A stretch of 64,000 nucleotides of DNA from Psychrobacillus psychrodurans (GTDB lineage Bacteria > Bacillota > Bacilli > Bacillales_A > Planococcaceae). Below, in pieces: positions 26,232 to 33,956 of this stretch. The stretch is from NCBI RefSeq assembly GCF_027563345.1, contig NZ_JAMKBK010000002.1, one strand, 5' to 3'. The position numbers and the translations under genes are program-made. Numbering within the stretch: position 1 is the first letter of the stretch; each line of letters starts with the position of its first letter. The notes beneath the pieces are model-generated. The model did not search any database and had not been told where the DNA came from. It saw nothing but the letters and a program-made list of their open reading frames with translations.

Positions 26232-27525
26232 AACTTATTTTCAACAATTAGAAGAAACATTATACAACGAAACACTTCCGAATGGTTTAGATGTTTATAT
26301 TTTGCCGAAGAGAGGGTTTTCGAAGACATTTGTCACTTTTACTACAAAATATGGTTCTATAGACCGTGAATTTATTCCTTTAGGTAAAGATGAACCTGTT
26401 ATTGTTCCTGATGGCATTGCTCATTTTCTCGAACATAAAATGTTTGAAAAAGAAGAAGGGGATGTATTTCAAAAGTTCAGTGAGAAAGGTGCATCTGCAA
26501 ATGCATTTACTTCTTTTACAAGAACGGCGTACTTGTTTTCCTCGACAGACCATGTATTAGATAATACGAAAACTTTGTTGGATTTTGTTCAACAGCCTTA
26601 TTTTACAGAACAAACTGTAGAGAAGGAAAAAGGTATTATTGGTCAGGAAATTACGATGTATGACGATCAGCCAGATTGGCGTTTGTACTTTGGGACAATC
26701 GAAAATATGTATAAAGAACACCCAGTAAAGATTGATATTGCAGGGACAATTGATACTATTAGCCATATTACAGCAGAACATTTATATGAGTGCTACAACA
26801 CTTTCTATCATCCATCAAATATGGTTTTATTCGTAGTGGGGGCAGTTGATCCAGAAGAGATGATGGACTTCATCAAAGCAGATCAAGCGGCAAAAACATT
26901 TGAGGAACCACAGGAGATCAAACGTTTCTACCCTGAGGAGCAAAAAGCAGTCGATAAAAAAGAACGTACTCTTCAGATGGATGTTCAAAAACCTAAGGTA
27001 TTATTTGGAATTAAAGCAAGTAATACCGACATCTCTGGCGATGAAATGTTAAATTATGAACTAGCGATGCAAGTAGCAATTGAAATGATATTCGGTAGAA
27101 GTTCGGCATTTTATCAAGAAATATATGAGAATGGATGGATTGATGAATCTTATTCAGCAGATTTCTCAATGGAGCAAGGCTATGGTTTTACAATGATTGG
27201 TTCAGATACCGTTAACCCGACTGAACTAACCGAGAAAATAAAGGAAACCATTAAAAATTATGCTTCTAATTGGAATGTGGAGGATGAAGATTTACAACGT
27301 ATCGTCCGTAAGAAAATTGGCTTTTTCTTAAGAGCACTAAATTCCATAGAATATATAGCAAATCAATTTACACGATACTCCTTCAATGACATGAATTTAT
27401 TTGATGTTGTTCCTGCTTTAGAGAAACTAACAATGGATCAGGTGAAAGCAGCATTCCAATCGTTAATAGACGATAATGCTCATACTGTCTTTACAATCTT
27501 GCCTTATGAGAAAAGTAATGAGTAA
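26224..27525 (+). CDS. ymfH: M16 zinc peptidase YmfH
   Basis: This 433-residue insulinase-family peptidase has the zinc motif HFLEH followed by KMFEKEEGDVF near residues 62-77, with the third ligand in KGIIGQEITMYDDQ. The ATG at 26224 follows GGAAGG and overlaps ymfF by eight bases; a farther upstream start would extend deep into ymfF. It lies directly before the SDR gene ymfI. Substrate is unknown. Confidence 0.92.
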   Translation: MNKTYFQQLEETLYNETLPNGLDVYILPKRGFSKTFVTFTTKYGSIDREFIPLGKDEPVIVPDGIAHFLEHKMFEKEEGDVFQKFSEKGASANAFTSFTRTAYLFSSTDHVLDNTKTLLDFVQQPYFTEQTVEKEKGIIGQEITMYDDQPDWRLYFGTIENMYKEHPVKIDIAGTIDTISHITAEHLYECYNTFYHPSNMVLFVVGAVDPEEMMDFIKADQAAKTFEEPQEIKRFYPEEQKAVDKKERTLQMDVQKPKVLFGIKASNTDISGDEMLNYELAMQVAIEMIFGRSSAFYQEIYENGWIDESYSADFSMEQGYGFTMIGSDTVNPTELTEKIKETIKNYASNWNVEDEDLQRIVRKKIGFFLRALNSIEYIANQFTRYSFNDMNLFDVVPALEKLTMDQVKAAFQSLIDDNAHTVFTILPYEKSNE

Positions 27526-28249
27526 AAAGTTTGCATTGGTGTTAGGTGCATCCGGTGAAATTGGTCACGCAATATGTCGTAATCTCGCGGAAGCCGGTTG
27601 GTCCATGTACCTACACTATGCAAATAATAAAGGAAGCATAGTAACATTAGTAACAGAACTCAACAAGTCTTATCCTGAACAAGAGTTTATCGTAGTACAA
27701 GCAGATATGAGTAATCCGAATTGTATTGAAAAAATAGTTGCTTCTATATTTACACTTCAAGCGATAGTATTTGCCCAGGGACATAGTCTGTACAAAGGTT
27801 TAGAGGACACTAGCTTAGATGATATTCGTCTATTATTTCAAGTGCATGTGGAGCATCCTATGGCATTATTAGGAATACTAAATAGTAAGCTTCGTCAGCA
27901 GTCTAGTAGTTCAGTTATTTTTGTTGGCAGTATATGGGGAGATACAGGTGCCTCTTTTGAAGTTGCCTACTCTGCTGCAAAAGGAGCTCAGCATGCCTTT
28001 GTAAAGGCATATGCTAAAGAGGTTGCACTACAACGAACAAGGGTAAACGCGGTCGCACCAGGATTTATCGATACAAAAATGAACGCTCATATTGAAGAGG
28101 AAGCTCGTCAGCTGATTCTTGAAGAAATTCCTGCCGGTTTTTTGGGATCCACACAAGATATAGCGGATGCCGTCGAATTTTTAACGAGTGAAAAGGCCAA
28201 ATACATAACAGGTCAAATCATTCGGGTTAATGGTGGATGGTATATTTAA
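27518..28249 (+). CDS. ymfI: SDR family oxidoreductase YmfI
   Basis: This 243-residue short-chain dehydrogenase has the cofactor motif GASGEIGHAI at residue 10 and FAQGHS in the NAG position. The catalytic segment has Ser in VGSIWG followed by Tyr and Lys of YSAAKG, so it should be active. The ATG at 27518 overlaps the ymfH stop (ATGAGTAA). Another ATG at 27506 lacks a ribosome binding site. It completes the ymfFHI unit, which suggests a shared but unidentified pathway. The small ymfJ gene found next in B. subtilis is absent. Confidence 0.9.
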   Translation: MSKKFALVLGASGEIGHAICRNLAEAGWSMYLHYANNKGSIVTLVTELNKSYPEQEFIVVQADMSNPNCIEKIVASIFTLQAIVFAQGHSLYKGLEDTSLDDIRLLFQVHVEHPMALLGILNSKLRQQSSSSVIFVGSIWGDTGASFEVAYSAAKGAQHAFVKAYAKEVALQRTRVNAVAPGFIDTKMNAHIEEEARQLILEEIPAGFLGSTQDIADAVEFLTSEKAKYITGQIIRVNGGWYI

Positions 28250-28288
28250 TATCCTACTTCATGTCGCAAATAGTGAAACCAAATAGAA

Positions 28289-28328
28289 AAAGAAAAGAGA
28301 GTATTACACGCTCTTTTCTTTTTTTCTT
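28289..28328 (+). terminator. Terminator after ymfI
   Basis: AAGAAAAGAG pairs with CTCTTTTCTT across a short loop and is followed by a T-rich run. Confidence 0.85.
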
Positions 28329-28406
28329 TTATTCGACTACAAAATCATATATGATAGAACTAATCATGAAGTGAAACGTCATCTATAGAGAAGGGAAAGA
28401 TATAAC

Positions 28407-29213
28407 ATGGCTAGTGAATGGTTTTTTGAATATGAAATTCAAGTTAATCGTCCAGGACTTTTAGGTGACATTGCTTCTTTACTTGGTATGCTTCGAGTTA
28501 ATATTGTAACGATTAATGGTGTAGATGAAGGCAGACGGGGTATGCTTATAAAAGCAGAGAAAAAAGAAAACATTGAACGTTTTGAACATATCGCTTCAAC
28601 AATGGAAACGATTCAATTGACTAAATTTAGGGAACCTAAGCTAAGAGATCGTCTTGCAGTTCGTCATGGTAGATATATTCAACGTGATGCAGACGACAAA
28701 AAAACATTTACATTTGTTCGTAATGAGCTTGGTCTTTTAGTAGATTTTATGGCTGAAATCTTTAAGCAAGAAGGACATAAACTTATTGGAATTAGAGGAA
28801 TGCCAAGAGTAGGGAAGACGGAATCAGTCGTAGCAGCAAGTGTATGTGCAAATAAAAAATGGATATTCTTGTCCTCTACGATGATCAAACAAACAATTAG
28901 AAGTCAATTGGCAGGAGACGAGTTTAGTGATCGTAATATTTTTATATTAGATGGTATTGTAACAAGAAAATCAAATGATGAAAAGCATTTACAGTTAGTA
29001 AGGGAAATGATGCGGATGCCGACTATCAAGGTTGTGGAACATCCTGATATGTTCATCCAGCATTCTGAGTATTCTCTTGATGATTTTGACTATATTATCG
29101 AGCTTCGTCATAGTCCGGACGAGCAAATCACATATGAAATGATGGAAAAAAACCACGGAATGTCTGACAAAGGAATGACGGGCTTTGGCGGATTTGGTGG
29201 ATTCAATTTTTAA
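28407..29213 (+). CDS. ymfK: DUF3388 family protein YmfK
   Basis: This 268-residue DUF3388 protein lies between ymfI and ymfM as in B. subtilis. Residues 5-75 look like an ACT-type ligand-binding fold (EIQVNRPGLLGDIASLLG). A full Walker A motif, GMPRVGKT, occurs at 131-138, and a Walker B-like strand, NIFILDG, lies near 190. The C-terminus is glycine/phenylalanine-rich (GFGGFGGFNF). A nucleotide-binding regulator is suggested, but no function is established. Confidence 0.88.
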   Translation: MASEWFFEYEIQVNRPGLLGDIASLLGMLRVNIVTINGVDEGRRGMLIKAEKKENIERFEHIASTMETIQLTKFREPKLRDRLAVRHGRYIQRDADDKKTFTFVRNELGLLVDFMAEIFKQEGHKLIGIRGMPRVGKTESVVAASVCANKKWIFLSSTMIKQTIRSQLAGDEFSDRNIFILDGIVTRKSNDEKHLQLVREMMRMPTIKVVEHPDMFIQHSEYSLDDFDYIIELRHSPDEQITYEMMEKNHGMSDKGMTGFGGFGGFNF

Positions 29214-29229
29214 TGGGCAGGTGTTTTAA

Positions 29230-30090
29230 TTGACTGAACTTGGGGCTCGCTTAAAAGAAGCGAGAACAGCAAAGGGTTATAGTATTGACGATTTGCAAGA
29301 AATAACAAAAATTCAAAAACGGTACTTAGCAGGTATTGAAGAAGGTAATTATGCAACTATGCCAGGTGCATTTTATGTTCGTGCATTTATTAAACAATAT
29401 GCAGAGGCAGTTGGATTGAATGGAGACGAATTATTAGAAACGTATAAATCAGAAATCCCTTCTCCATCAAATGAGGAAGTAACAAAAAATATTCCTACAA
29501 CACCATCTAGACGAGCATTAGGAGGACGATCGTCAAGTAAATTGATGGAGATTTTCCCAATGGTTATGGTTGTAGTTTTTGTTATTGCAATTATCGTAAT
29601 GTTTTGGTTTTTATACCAAAATAGAGCCGATGATCCGGATACAGAAGTTACTAACGACGAGTTAACGCAAGAGAATAAACCAACTTTTGAGGACAATGAA
29701 AATATACAACCTGATTCTGAAGAAGAGCCAGTTGAGGAAGAACCTGTAGAAGAAGTTGTGGAAGAGCCAGAACCACCTGCACAGCAGTTATCATTCGTAG
29801 ATATACAAGGTGTAACTTCAACGTATAATTTAACCAATGCAGAAAATTATGCAGTAAAATTGGTCGCAGCAAATACTACATGGTTGAATATTAGGGATGA
29901 AAATGACAAAATTCTTGTGGATCAATCGGTGAAGGCTGGAGAAACCTTCGAATTTGATGCAAATGCATTTTCTAAAATCCGTATACGTCTTGGGCATGCG
30001 CCTGGGAATACTGTTACAATAAATGAAGAAGTGGTAGAGTTTAAAAGCACAGAAGTTGCTCAAAATGTAGTAATACAGTTCAACAAATAG
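29230..30090 (+). CDS. ymfM: RodZ-like membrane protein YmfM
   Basis: This 286-residue protein has a cytoplasmic Xre-type helix-turn-helix (residues 5-65), one membrane helix (about 107-130) and a Glu/Pro-rich spacer with EEPVEEEPVEE near 172. An extracellular beta-rich DUF4115 domain follows (about 192-286). This layout is that of RodZ, which links MreB filaments to the wall machinery in rods. The TTG start follows CAGGTG. It lies just ahead of pgsA as in many Firmicutes. Confidence 0.9.
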   Translation: MTELGARLKEARTAKGYSIDDLQEITKIQKRYLAGIEEGNYATMPGAFYVRAFIKQYAEAVGLNGDELLETYKSEIPSPSNEEVTKNIPTTPSRRALGGRSSSKLMEIFPMVMVVVFVIAIIVMFWFLYQNRADDPDTEVTNDELTQENKPTFEDNENIQPDSEEEPVEEEPVEEVVEEPEPPAQQLSFVDIQGVTSTYNLTNAENYAVKLVAANTTWLNIRDENDKILVDQSVKAGETFEFDANAFSKIRIRLGHAPGNTVTINEEVVEFKSTEVAQNVVIQFNK

Positions 30091-30138
30091 TCATCTTAGT
30101 GATGGCTATTTTATTTGAAATTGAAAGGAGTTTTTTCC

Positions 30139-30723
30139 ATGAAAATGAATATACCAAACCAAATTTCTTTGTTTCGTATATTTTTAATACCTGTTTTTAT
30201 GTTTTTTATGCTTGTAGACTTCAATTGGGGAGATATTACTTTATTGGGAGCAACTATTCCGGTTGGACATCTAGTTGGTGCTATTATTTTTATAATTGCT
30301 TCGATTACAGACTTTATCGATGGGTACTACGCTAGAAAATATAACTTAGTTACGAATATGGGGAAATTTCTTGACCCTTTAGCAGACAAGTTATTAGTTT
30401 CAGCTGCTTTAATCATTTTAGTTGAGTTTGGAATGGCACCATCATGGGTAGTAATATTAATTATCAGCCGTGAGTTTGCAGTTACTGGTCTTCGATTGAT
30501 ATTAGCGAATGAAGGCGAGGTAGTAGCTGCCAATCAATTAGGTAAAATAAAAATGTGGACACAAATTGTTGCGATTTCCTCCCTTTTATTGGGTAATATA
30601 TTCTTTGAAATGTTCCATATACCATTTGATATGATCATGCTGTATGTATGTCTATTCTTTACGGTCTGGTCTGGATGGGATTATTTTTATTTGAACCGCA
30701 AAGTGTTACTAGATTCTAAGTAG
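30139..30723 (+). CDS. pgsA: Phosphatidylglycerophosphate synthase
   Basis: PgsA joins CDP-diacylglycerol and glycerol-3-phosphate to start phosphatidylglycerol synthesis in the membrane. The 194-residue protein has several membrane helices and the full CDP-alcohol phosphatidyltransferase motif. It reads DFIDGYYAR, then eight residues, then GKFLDPLADK, with all four aspartates. The ATG at 30139 follows AAAGGAG; an earlier in-frame ATG has no ribosome binding site. Confidence 0.97.
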   Translation: MKMNIPNQISLFRIFLIPVFMFFMLVDFNWGDITLLGATIPVGHLVGAIIFIIASITDFIDGYYARKYNLVTNMGKFLDPLADKLLVSAALIILVEFGMAPSWVVILIISREFAVTGLRLILANEGEVVAANQLGKIKMWTQIVAISSLLLGNIFFEMFHIPFDMIMLYVCLFFTVWSGWDYFYLNRKVLLDSK

Positions 30724-30737
30724 GAAGGAAGTTCTTC

Positions 30738-31994
30738 ATGAAGGCAGAAATTATTGCAGTAGGATCAGAGTTATTACTAGGGCAGATTTCTAATACAAAT
30801 GCCCGTTTTATTTCCACTCAATTAGCAGAGATTGGTCTGGACGTTTACTATCACACGGTTGTTGGAGATAATGCGAATCGGCTGTTAGAATCGATTAAAA
30901 TTGCAGAGAAACGAGCAGACCTTATTATTTTCACAGGGGGATTAGGTCCGACAAAAGATGATTTGACGAAAGAAACTATTGCAAAGCATCTAGGTATGAA
31001 CTTAGTGCTAGATAATCATGCAATCATGTATATTGAAGATTTCTTTAAGCGTATGGATCGTAAAATGACGGAAAACAATAAAAAACAAGCACTTGTTTTA
31101 GAAGGATGCACCGTGCTGGAAAACAAACATGGTATGGCACCAGGGATGTTACTTTCTACGGATAGTCATTCATATATGCTACTTCCTGGACCGCCGAAAG
31201 AGATGGAGCCAATGTTCCAATTCGAAGCGAAGCCATTATTACCTCAACTCCTTTTGGATGAAAATGTTATTTTGTCCCATGTTATCCGTTTCTATGGAAT
31301 TGGAGAAGCAGAATTGGAAACAGAAGTGCAGGATCTCTTAGAGAACCAAACGAATCCAACACTTGCTCCACTTGCATCTGATGGTGAGGTTACCCTTCGT
31401 TTAACCTCAAAAAGTAATTCTGAAGAAGAAGCTTGGAAAAAGATAGAAATGTTACAAGCTGAAATCCTCAACCGTGTAGGTAAATTTGTTTATGGTTATA
31501 ATAATGACTCTCTACCATCGAAATTGAGAGAAATCCTTATTGAAAATAGCCTAACTATTTCAGCAGCAGAGAGTATGACGGCGGGACTTTTCCAATCGGA
31601 GCTTGCTGCAGTACCAGGAATGGGAGAAGCATTGGTGGGTGGAATGATTACCTACACAGAAGATGTGAAGATTAACCAATTAGGTGTTGATGCTGATATT
31701 ATTGAGAAATACAGCGTTGTTTCTAGTCAGTGTGCTGAGCAAATGGCTCTTCGAGTTAAAGAAAAGTTTCAGACGGATATCGGTGTGGGCATTACCGGGG
31801 CAGCGGGTCCTGATGGTCATGGGGGTCAACCGGCAGGTACAATTTGGATTGGAATCGCATTAGGCGATACTAAGCCAGTAACATATAAGCTTAATCTATC
31901 AGGTTTACGAAACACGAATAGAATTAGAACAGTGAAGTTTACAATCTATTATTTGATACGTTTGTTGCGGGAACTAAAATTATCAGGAATTTAA
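30738..31994 (+). CDS. cinA: Competence/damage-inducible protein CinA
   Basis: This 418-residue protein has an N-terminal molybdopterin-binding-like (COG1058) domain with AVGSELLLGQISNTNA and FTGGLGPTKDDLT. The C-terminal PncC-type NMN amidohydrolase domain has ESMTAGLFQSELAAVPG near 275 and GITGAAGPDGHGG near 349. It is implicated in pyridine nucleotide salvage and, in competent species, is coexpressed with recA, which lies 180 bp downstream. Here a terminator and an SOS-type promoter separate the two. AAGGAAG precedes the ATG. Confidence 0.95.
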   Translation: MKAEIIAVGSELLLGQISNTNARFISTQLAEIGLDVYYHTVVGDNANRLLESIKIAEKRADLIIFTGGLGPTKDDLTKETIAKHLGMNLVLDNHAIMYIEDFFKRMDRKMTENNKKQALVLEGCTVLENKHGMAPGMLLSTDSHSYMLLPGPPKEMEPMFQFEAKPLLPQLLLDENVILSHVIRFYGIGEAELETEVQDLLENQTNPTLAPLASDGEVTLRLTSKSNSEEEAWKKIEMLQAEILNRVGKFVYGYNNDSLPSKLREILIENSLTISAAESMTAGLFQSELAAVPGMGEALVGGMITYTEDVKINQLGVDADIIEKYSVVSSQCAEQMALRVKEKFQTDIGVGITGAAGPDGHGGQPAGTIWIGIALGDTKPVTYKLNLSGLRNTNRIRTVKFTIYYLIRLLRELKLSGI

Positions 31995-32005
31995 TTTTGA
32001 TTTAT

Positions 32006-32040
32006 AAAAACGGCCCAAAATTTAATTTTGAGTCGTTTTT
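32006..32040 (+). terminator. Terminator after cinA
   Basis: AAAAACGGCCCAAAATT pairs with AATTTTGAGTCGTTTTT, with G-U pairs in the middle, and ends in T residues. Confidence 0.8.
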
Positions 32041-32073
32041 CACACTCAAAATTAAATAGTTATAAAAAATAAA

Positions 32074-32087
32074 CGAATGAACGTTCG
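32074..32087 (+). promoter_or_regulatory. LexA (SOS) box of recA
   Basis: CGAAT-GAAC-GTTCG matches the Gram-positive SOS consensus CGAAC-N4-GTTCG with one substitution. It ends nine bases before the -35 element of recA. Confidence 0.75.
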
Positions 32088-32095
32088 CTTTTTTC

Positions 32096-32124
32096 TTGTA
32101 AATTTCTCAAAGACCGAGTATAGT
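32096..32124 (+). promoter_or_regulatory. Sigma-A promoter of recA
   Basis: TTGTAA at 32096 and TATAGT at 32119 are exactly 17 bp apart, 50 bp ahead of the recA start. Confidence 0.7.
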
Positions 32125-32173
32125 AAGAATAGAAATAAAAAACATCATCATTTCTTTTGAGGAGGAAATATAA

Positions 32174-33244
32174 TTGGCTAACAATGATCGTAAAGCAGCT
32201 TTAGATATGGCGTTAAAACAAATAGAGAAACAATTTGGTAAAGGTTCTGTTATGAAACTAGGAGAAAAAACAAATCTAGAAATTTCTACATCTTCTAGTG
32301 GTTCATTAGCACTGGATGCTGCACTAGGAATAGGCGGGTATCCAAGAGGACGTATTATTGAAATATATGGTCCTGAGAGTTCAGGTAAAACAACTGTTGC
32401 TCTTCATGCCATCGCAGAAATACAAAAAACTGGTGGTCAAGCTGCGTTTATCGATGCTGAGCATGCCTTAGATCCAGTCTATGCACAAAAACTTGGTGTA
32501 AACATTGATGAATTACTGTTATCGCAACCAGACACAGGGGAGCAAGCACTTGAAATAGCAGAAGCTCTTGTACGAAGTGGAGCAATTGAGATATTAGTAA
32601 TTGACTCGGTAGCAGCATTAGTACCAAAAGCGGAAATTGAAGGAGAGATGGGAGATTCTCATATCGGACTTCAAGCACGTTTAATGTCACAAGCATTGCG
32701 TAAGCTATCAGGTGTAATTAATAAATCGAATACGATTGCAATTTTCATTAACCAAATTCGTGAAAAAGTTGGAGTAATGTTCGGAAATCCAGAAGTTACA
32801 CCAGGTGGTCGTGCGCTTAAATTCTATAGCTCTGTTCGTTTAGAAGTAAGACGTGCAGAAGCGATCAAACAAGGTACCGATATTATGGGGAACAAAACCA
32901 AGATTAAAGTAGTTAAGAACAAAGTAGCTCCACCATTTAAAACTGCAGAAGTAGACATTATGTATGGTGAAGGGATTTCACAAGAAGGAGAAGTAGTTGA
33001 CATAGGATCAGAGTTTGATATTATTCAAAAAAGTGGTTCTTGGTATGCGTACAATGAAGAGCGCATAGGTCAAGGTAGAGAAAATGCAAAACAGTACCTA
33101 AAAGAAAATCCTTCTATTAAATCTGAAATAACTGGTAAAATCCGTGAATCACTTGGAATGGCGGCAAGTTCACTAACGATTGGTGGACATGAAGTCGAAG
33201 AGGAAGAAGACGGAGAGTTCGAATTACTATTAGATGAAGAATAA
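32174..33244 (+). CDS. recA: Recombinase RecA
   Basis: RecA forms filaments on single-stranded DNA, drives strand exchange and triggers LexA self-cleavage. The 356-residue protein shows Walker A GPESSGKTT near residue 65, VIDSVAAL near 141 and the L2-loop region with NQIREKVGVMFGNPE near 193. A strongly acidic C-terminal tail is also present. The start is TTG, seven bases after GGAGGA. Expression should be SOS-inducible given the LexA box next to its promoter. Confidence 0.98.
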   Translation: MANNDRKAALDMALKQIEKQFGKGSVMKLGEKTNLEISTSSSGSLALDAALGIGGYPRGRIIEIYGPESSGKTTVALHAIAEIQKTGGQAAFIDAEHALDPVYAQKLGVNIDELLLSQPDTGEQALEIAEALVRSGAIEILVIDSVAALVPKAEIEGEMGDSHIGLQARLMSQALRKLSGVINKSNTIAIFINQIREKVGVMFGNPEVTPGGRALKFYSSVRLEVRRAEAIKQGTDIMGNKTKIKVVKNKVAPPFKTAEVDIMYGEGISQEGEVVDIGSEFDIIQKSGSWYAYNEERIGQGRENAKQYLKENPSIKSEITGKIRESLGMAASSLTIGGHEVEEEEDGEFELLLDEE

Positions 33245-33253
33245 AGTCCAGAA

Positions 33254-33283
33254 AGTCTCTCATTCATTTGAGAGATTTTTTTT
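33254..33283 (+). terminator. Terminator after recA
   Basis: TCTCTCA pairs with TGAGAGA and is followed by eight T. Confidence 0.9.
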
Positions 33284-33339
33284 GAAAGTTTATAAACATG
33301 TAATGTGAATACTGGGTTCACAGGTCTTTAAGAATGTAT

Positions 33340-33475
33340 AATGCAGCTGTTTTGCTCTTCAGTTGGACTCGTTCTGCATGGGTGAGCGATGCACCATCAC
33401 CGTCGCTTGCGCTCAACATCTTGGTTCATCACTCTCACTGATCGTGGGAGAGTCGCCACCTTTCACTTTGAATAC
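33340..33475. repeat. Degenerate single GC-rich arm
   Basis: This part of the 670-bp recA-rny gap is a diverged copy of the GC-rich arm. Its right half reads GTGGGAGAGTCGCCACCTTTCACT, close in pattern to the E1 left arm; the middle has drifted. There is no core or inverted partner. Confidence 0.55.
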
Positions 33476-33725
33476 GAATCATCTTTTCTCTAGTTAAACA
33501 AAAACGCACTAACCTATTTTCAAAAGTTATATAAAATGCAATAAGGTTACCGAAAAATAGAGAGACTAGTCGTGACGTTAGTCACGACCAGACTCTCCAA
33601 AAAGTCCATCTGTATAATATAGATGGATGTTTGACCAAAGCCCTCAAAAAAGATAGAAACGGTTTTTGACCGTAAAGAAAGCCTATGCTTTTTAAAGTAG
33701 ACTTTTTCAAACCTAGCCATAATTT
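33476..33725. repeat. AT-rich intergenic repeat family 2, copy b
   Basis: Ordered blocks shared with 9985-10195 are CATCTTTTCTCTAGTTA, AAAAACGCACTAACCT, AATAAGGTTACCGA, and TTGACCAAAGCC near the end. It contains a near-perfect 17-bp hairpin at 33560-33597 (GAGAGACTAGTCGTGAC arm), a second at about 33603-33630, and ACGGT-TTTTG-ACCGT near 33658. No gene is supported. Confidence 0.55.
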
Positions 33726-33819
33726 TCAATAAAAAACTGTATTTTTATTCGCTTGAATGAAACTACATATATCCAGATGTTTATTTTGTCCTACTTTTCA
33801 TATATTATACTTCCCTTCC

Positions 33820-33848
33820 TTGACAGAGTATTTCTACATCTATACAAT
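33820..33848 (+). promoter_or_regulatory. Sigma-A promoter of rny with overlapping palindrome
   Basis: A consensus TTGACA at 33820 is followed after 17 bp by TACAAT at 33843. The perfect inverted repeat TACAATT-AA-AATTGTA (33843-33858) starts at the -10 and reaches the expected start site, a position suited to an operator. Confidence 0.65.
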
Positions 33849-33891
33849 TAAAATTGTATAATTTCTTTATTATTAAATGATTATAGGCATT

Positions 33892-33915
33892 ACGTATATG
33901 TTTTTGTATATACGT
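33892..33915 (+). promoter_or_regulatory. Hairpin in the rny leader
   Basis: ACGTATAT and ATATACGT form a perfect 8-bp stem around GTTTTTGT, 40 bp ahead of the rny start. There is no T-run, so it is more likely a 5' stabilising or regulatory stem than a terminator. Confidence 0.45.
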
Positions 33916-33956
33916 GCCGACTGAAACTAAAAAGTATAGCATTAGGGGGTGTTCGA

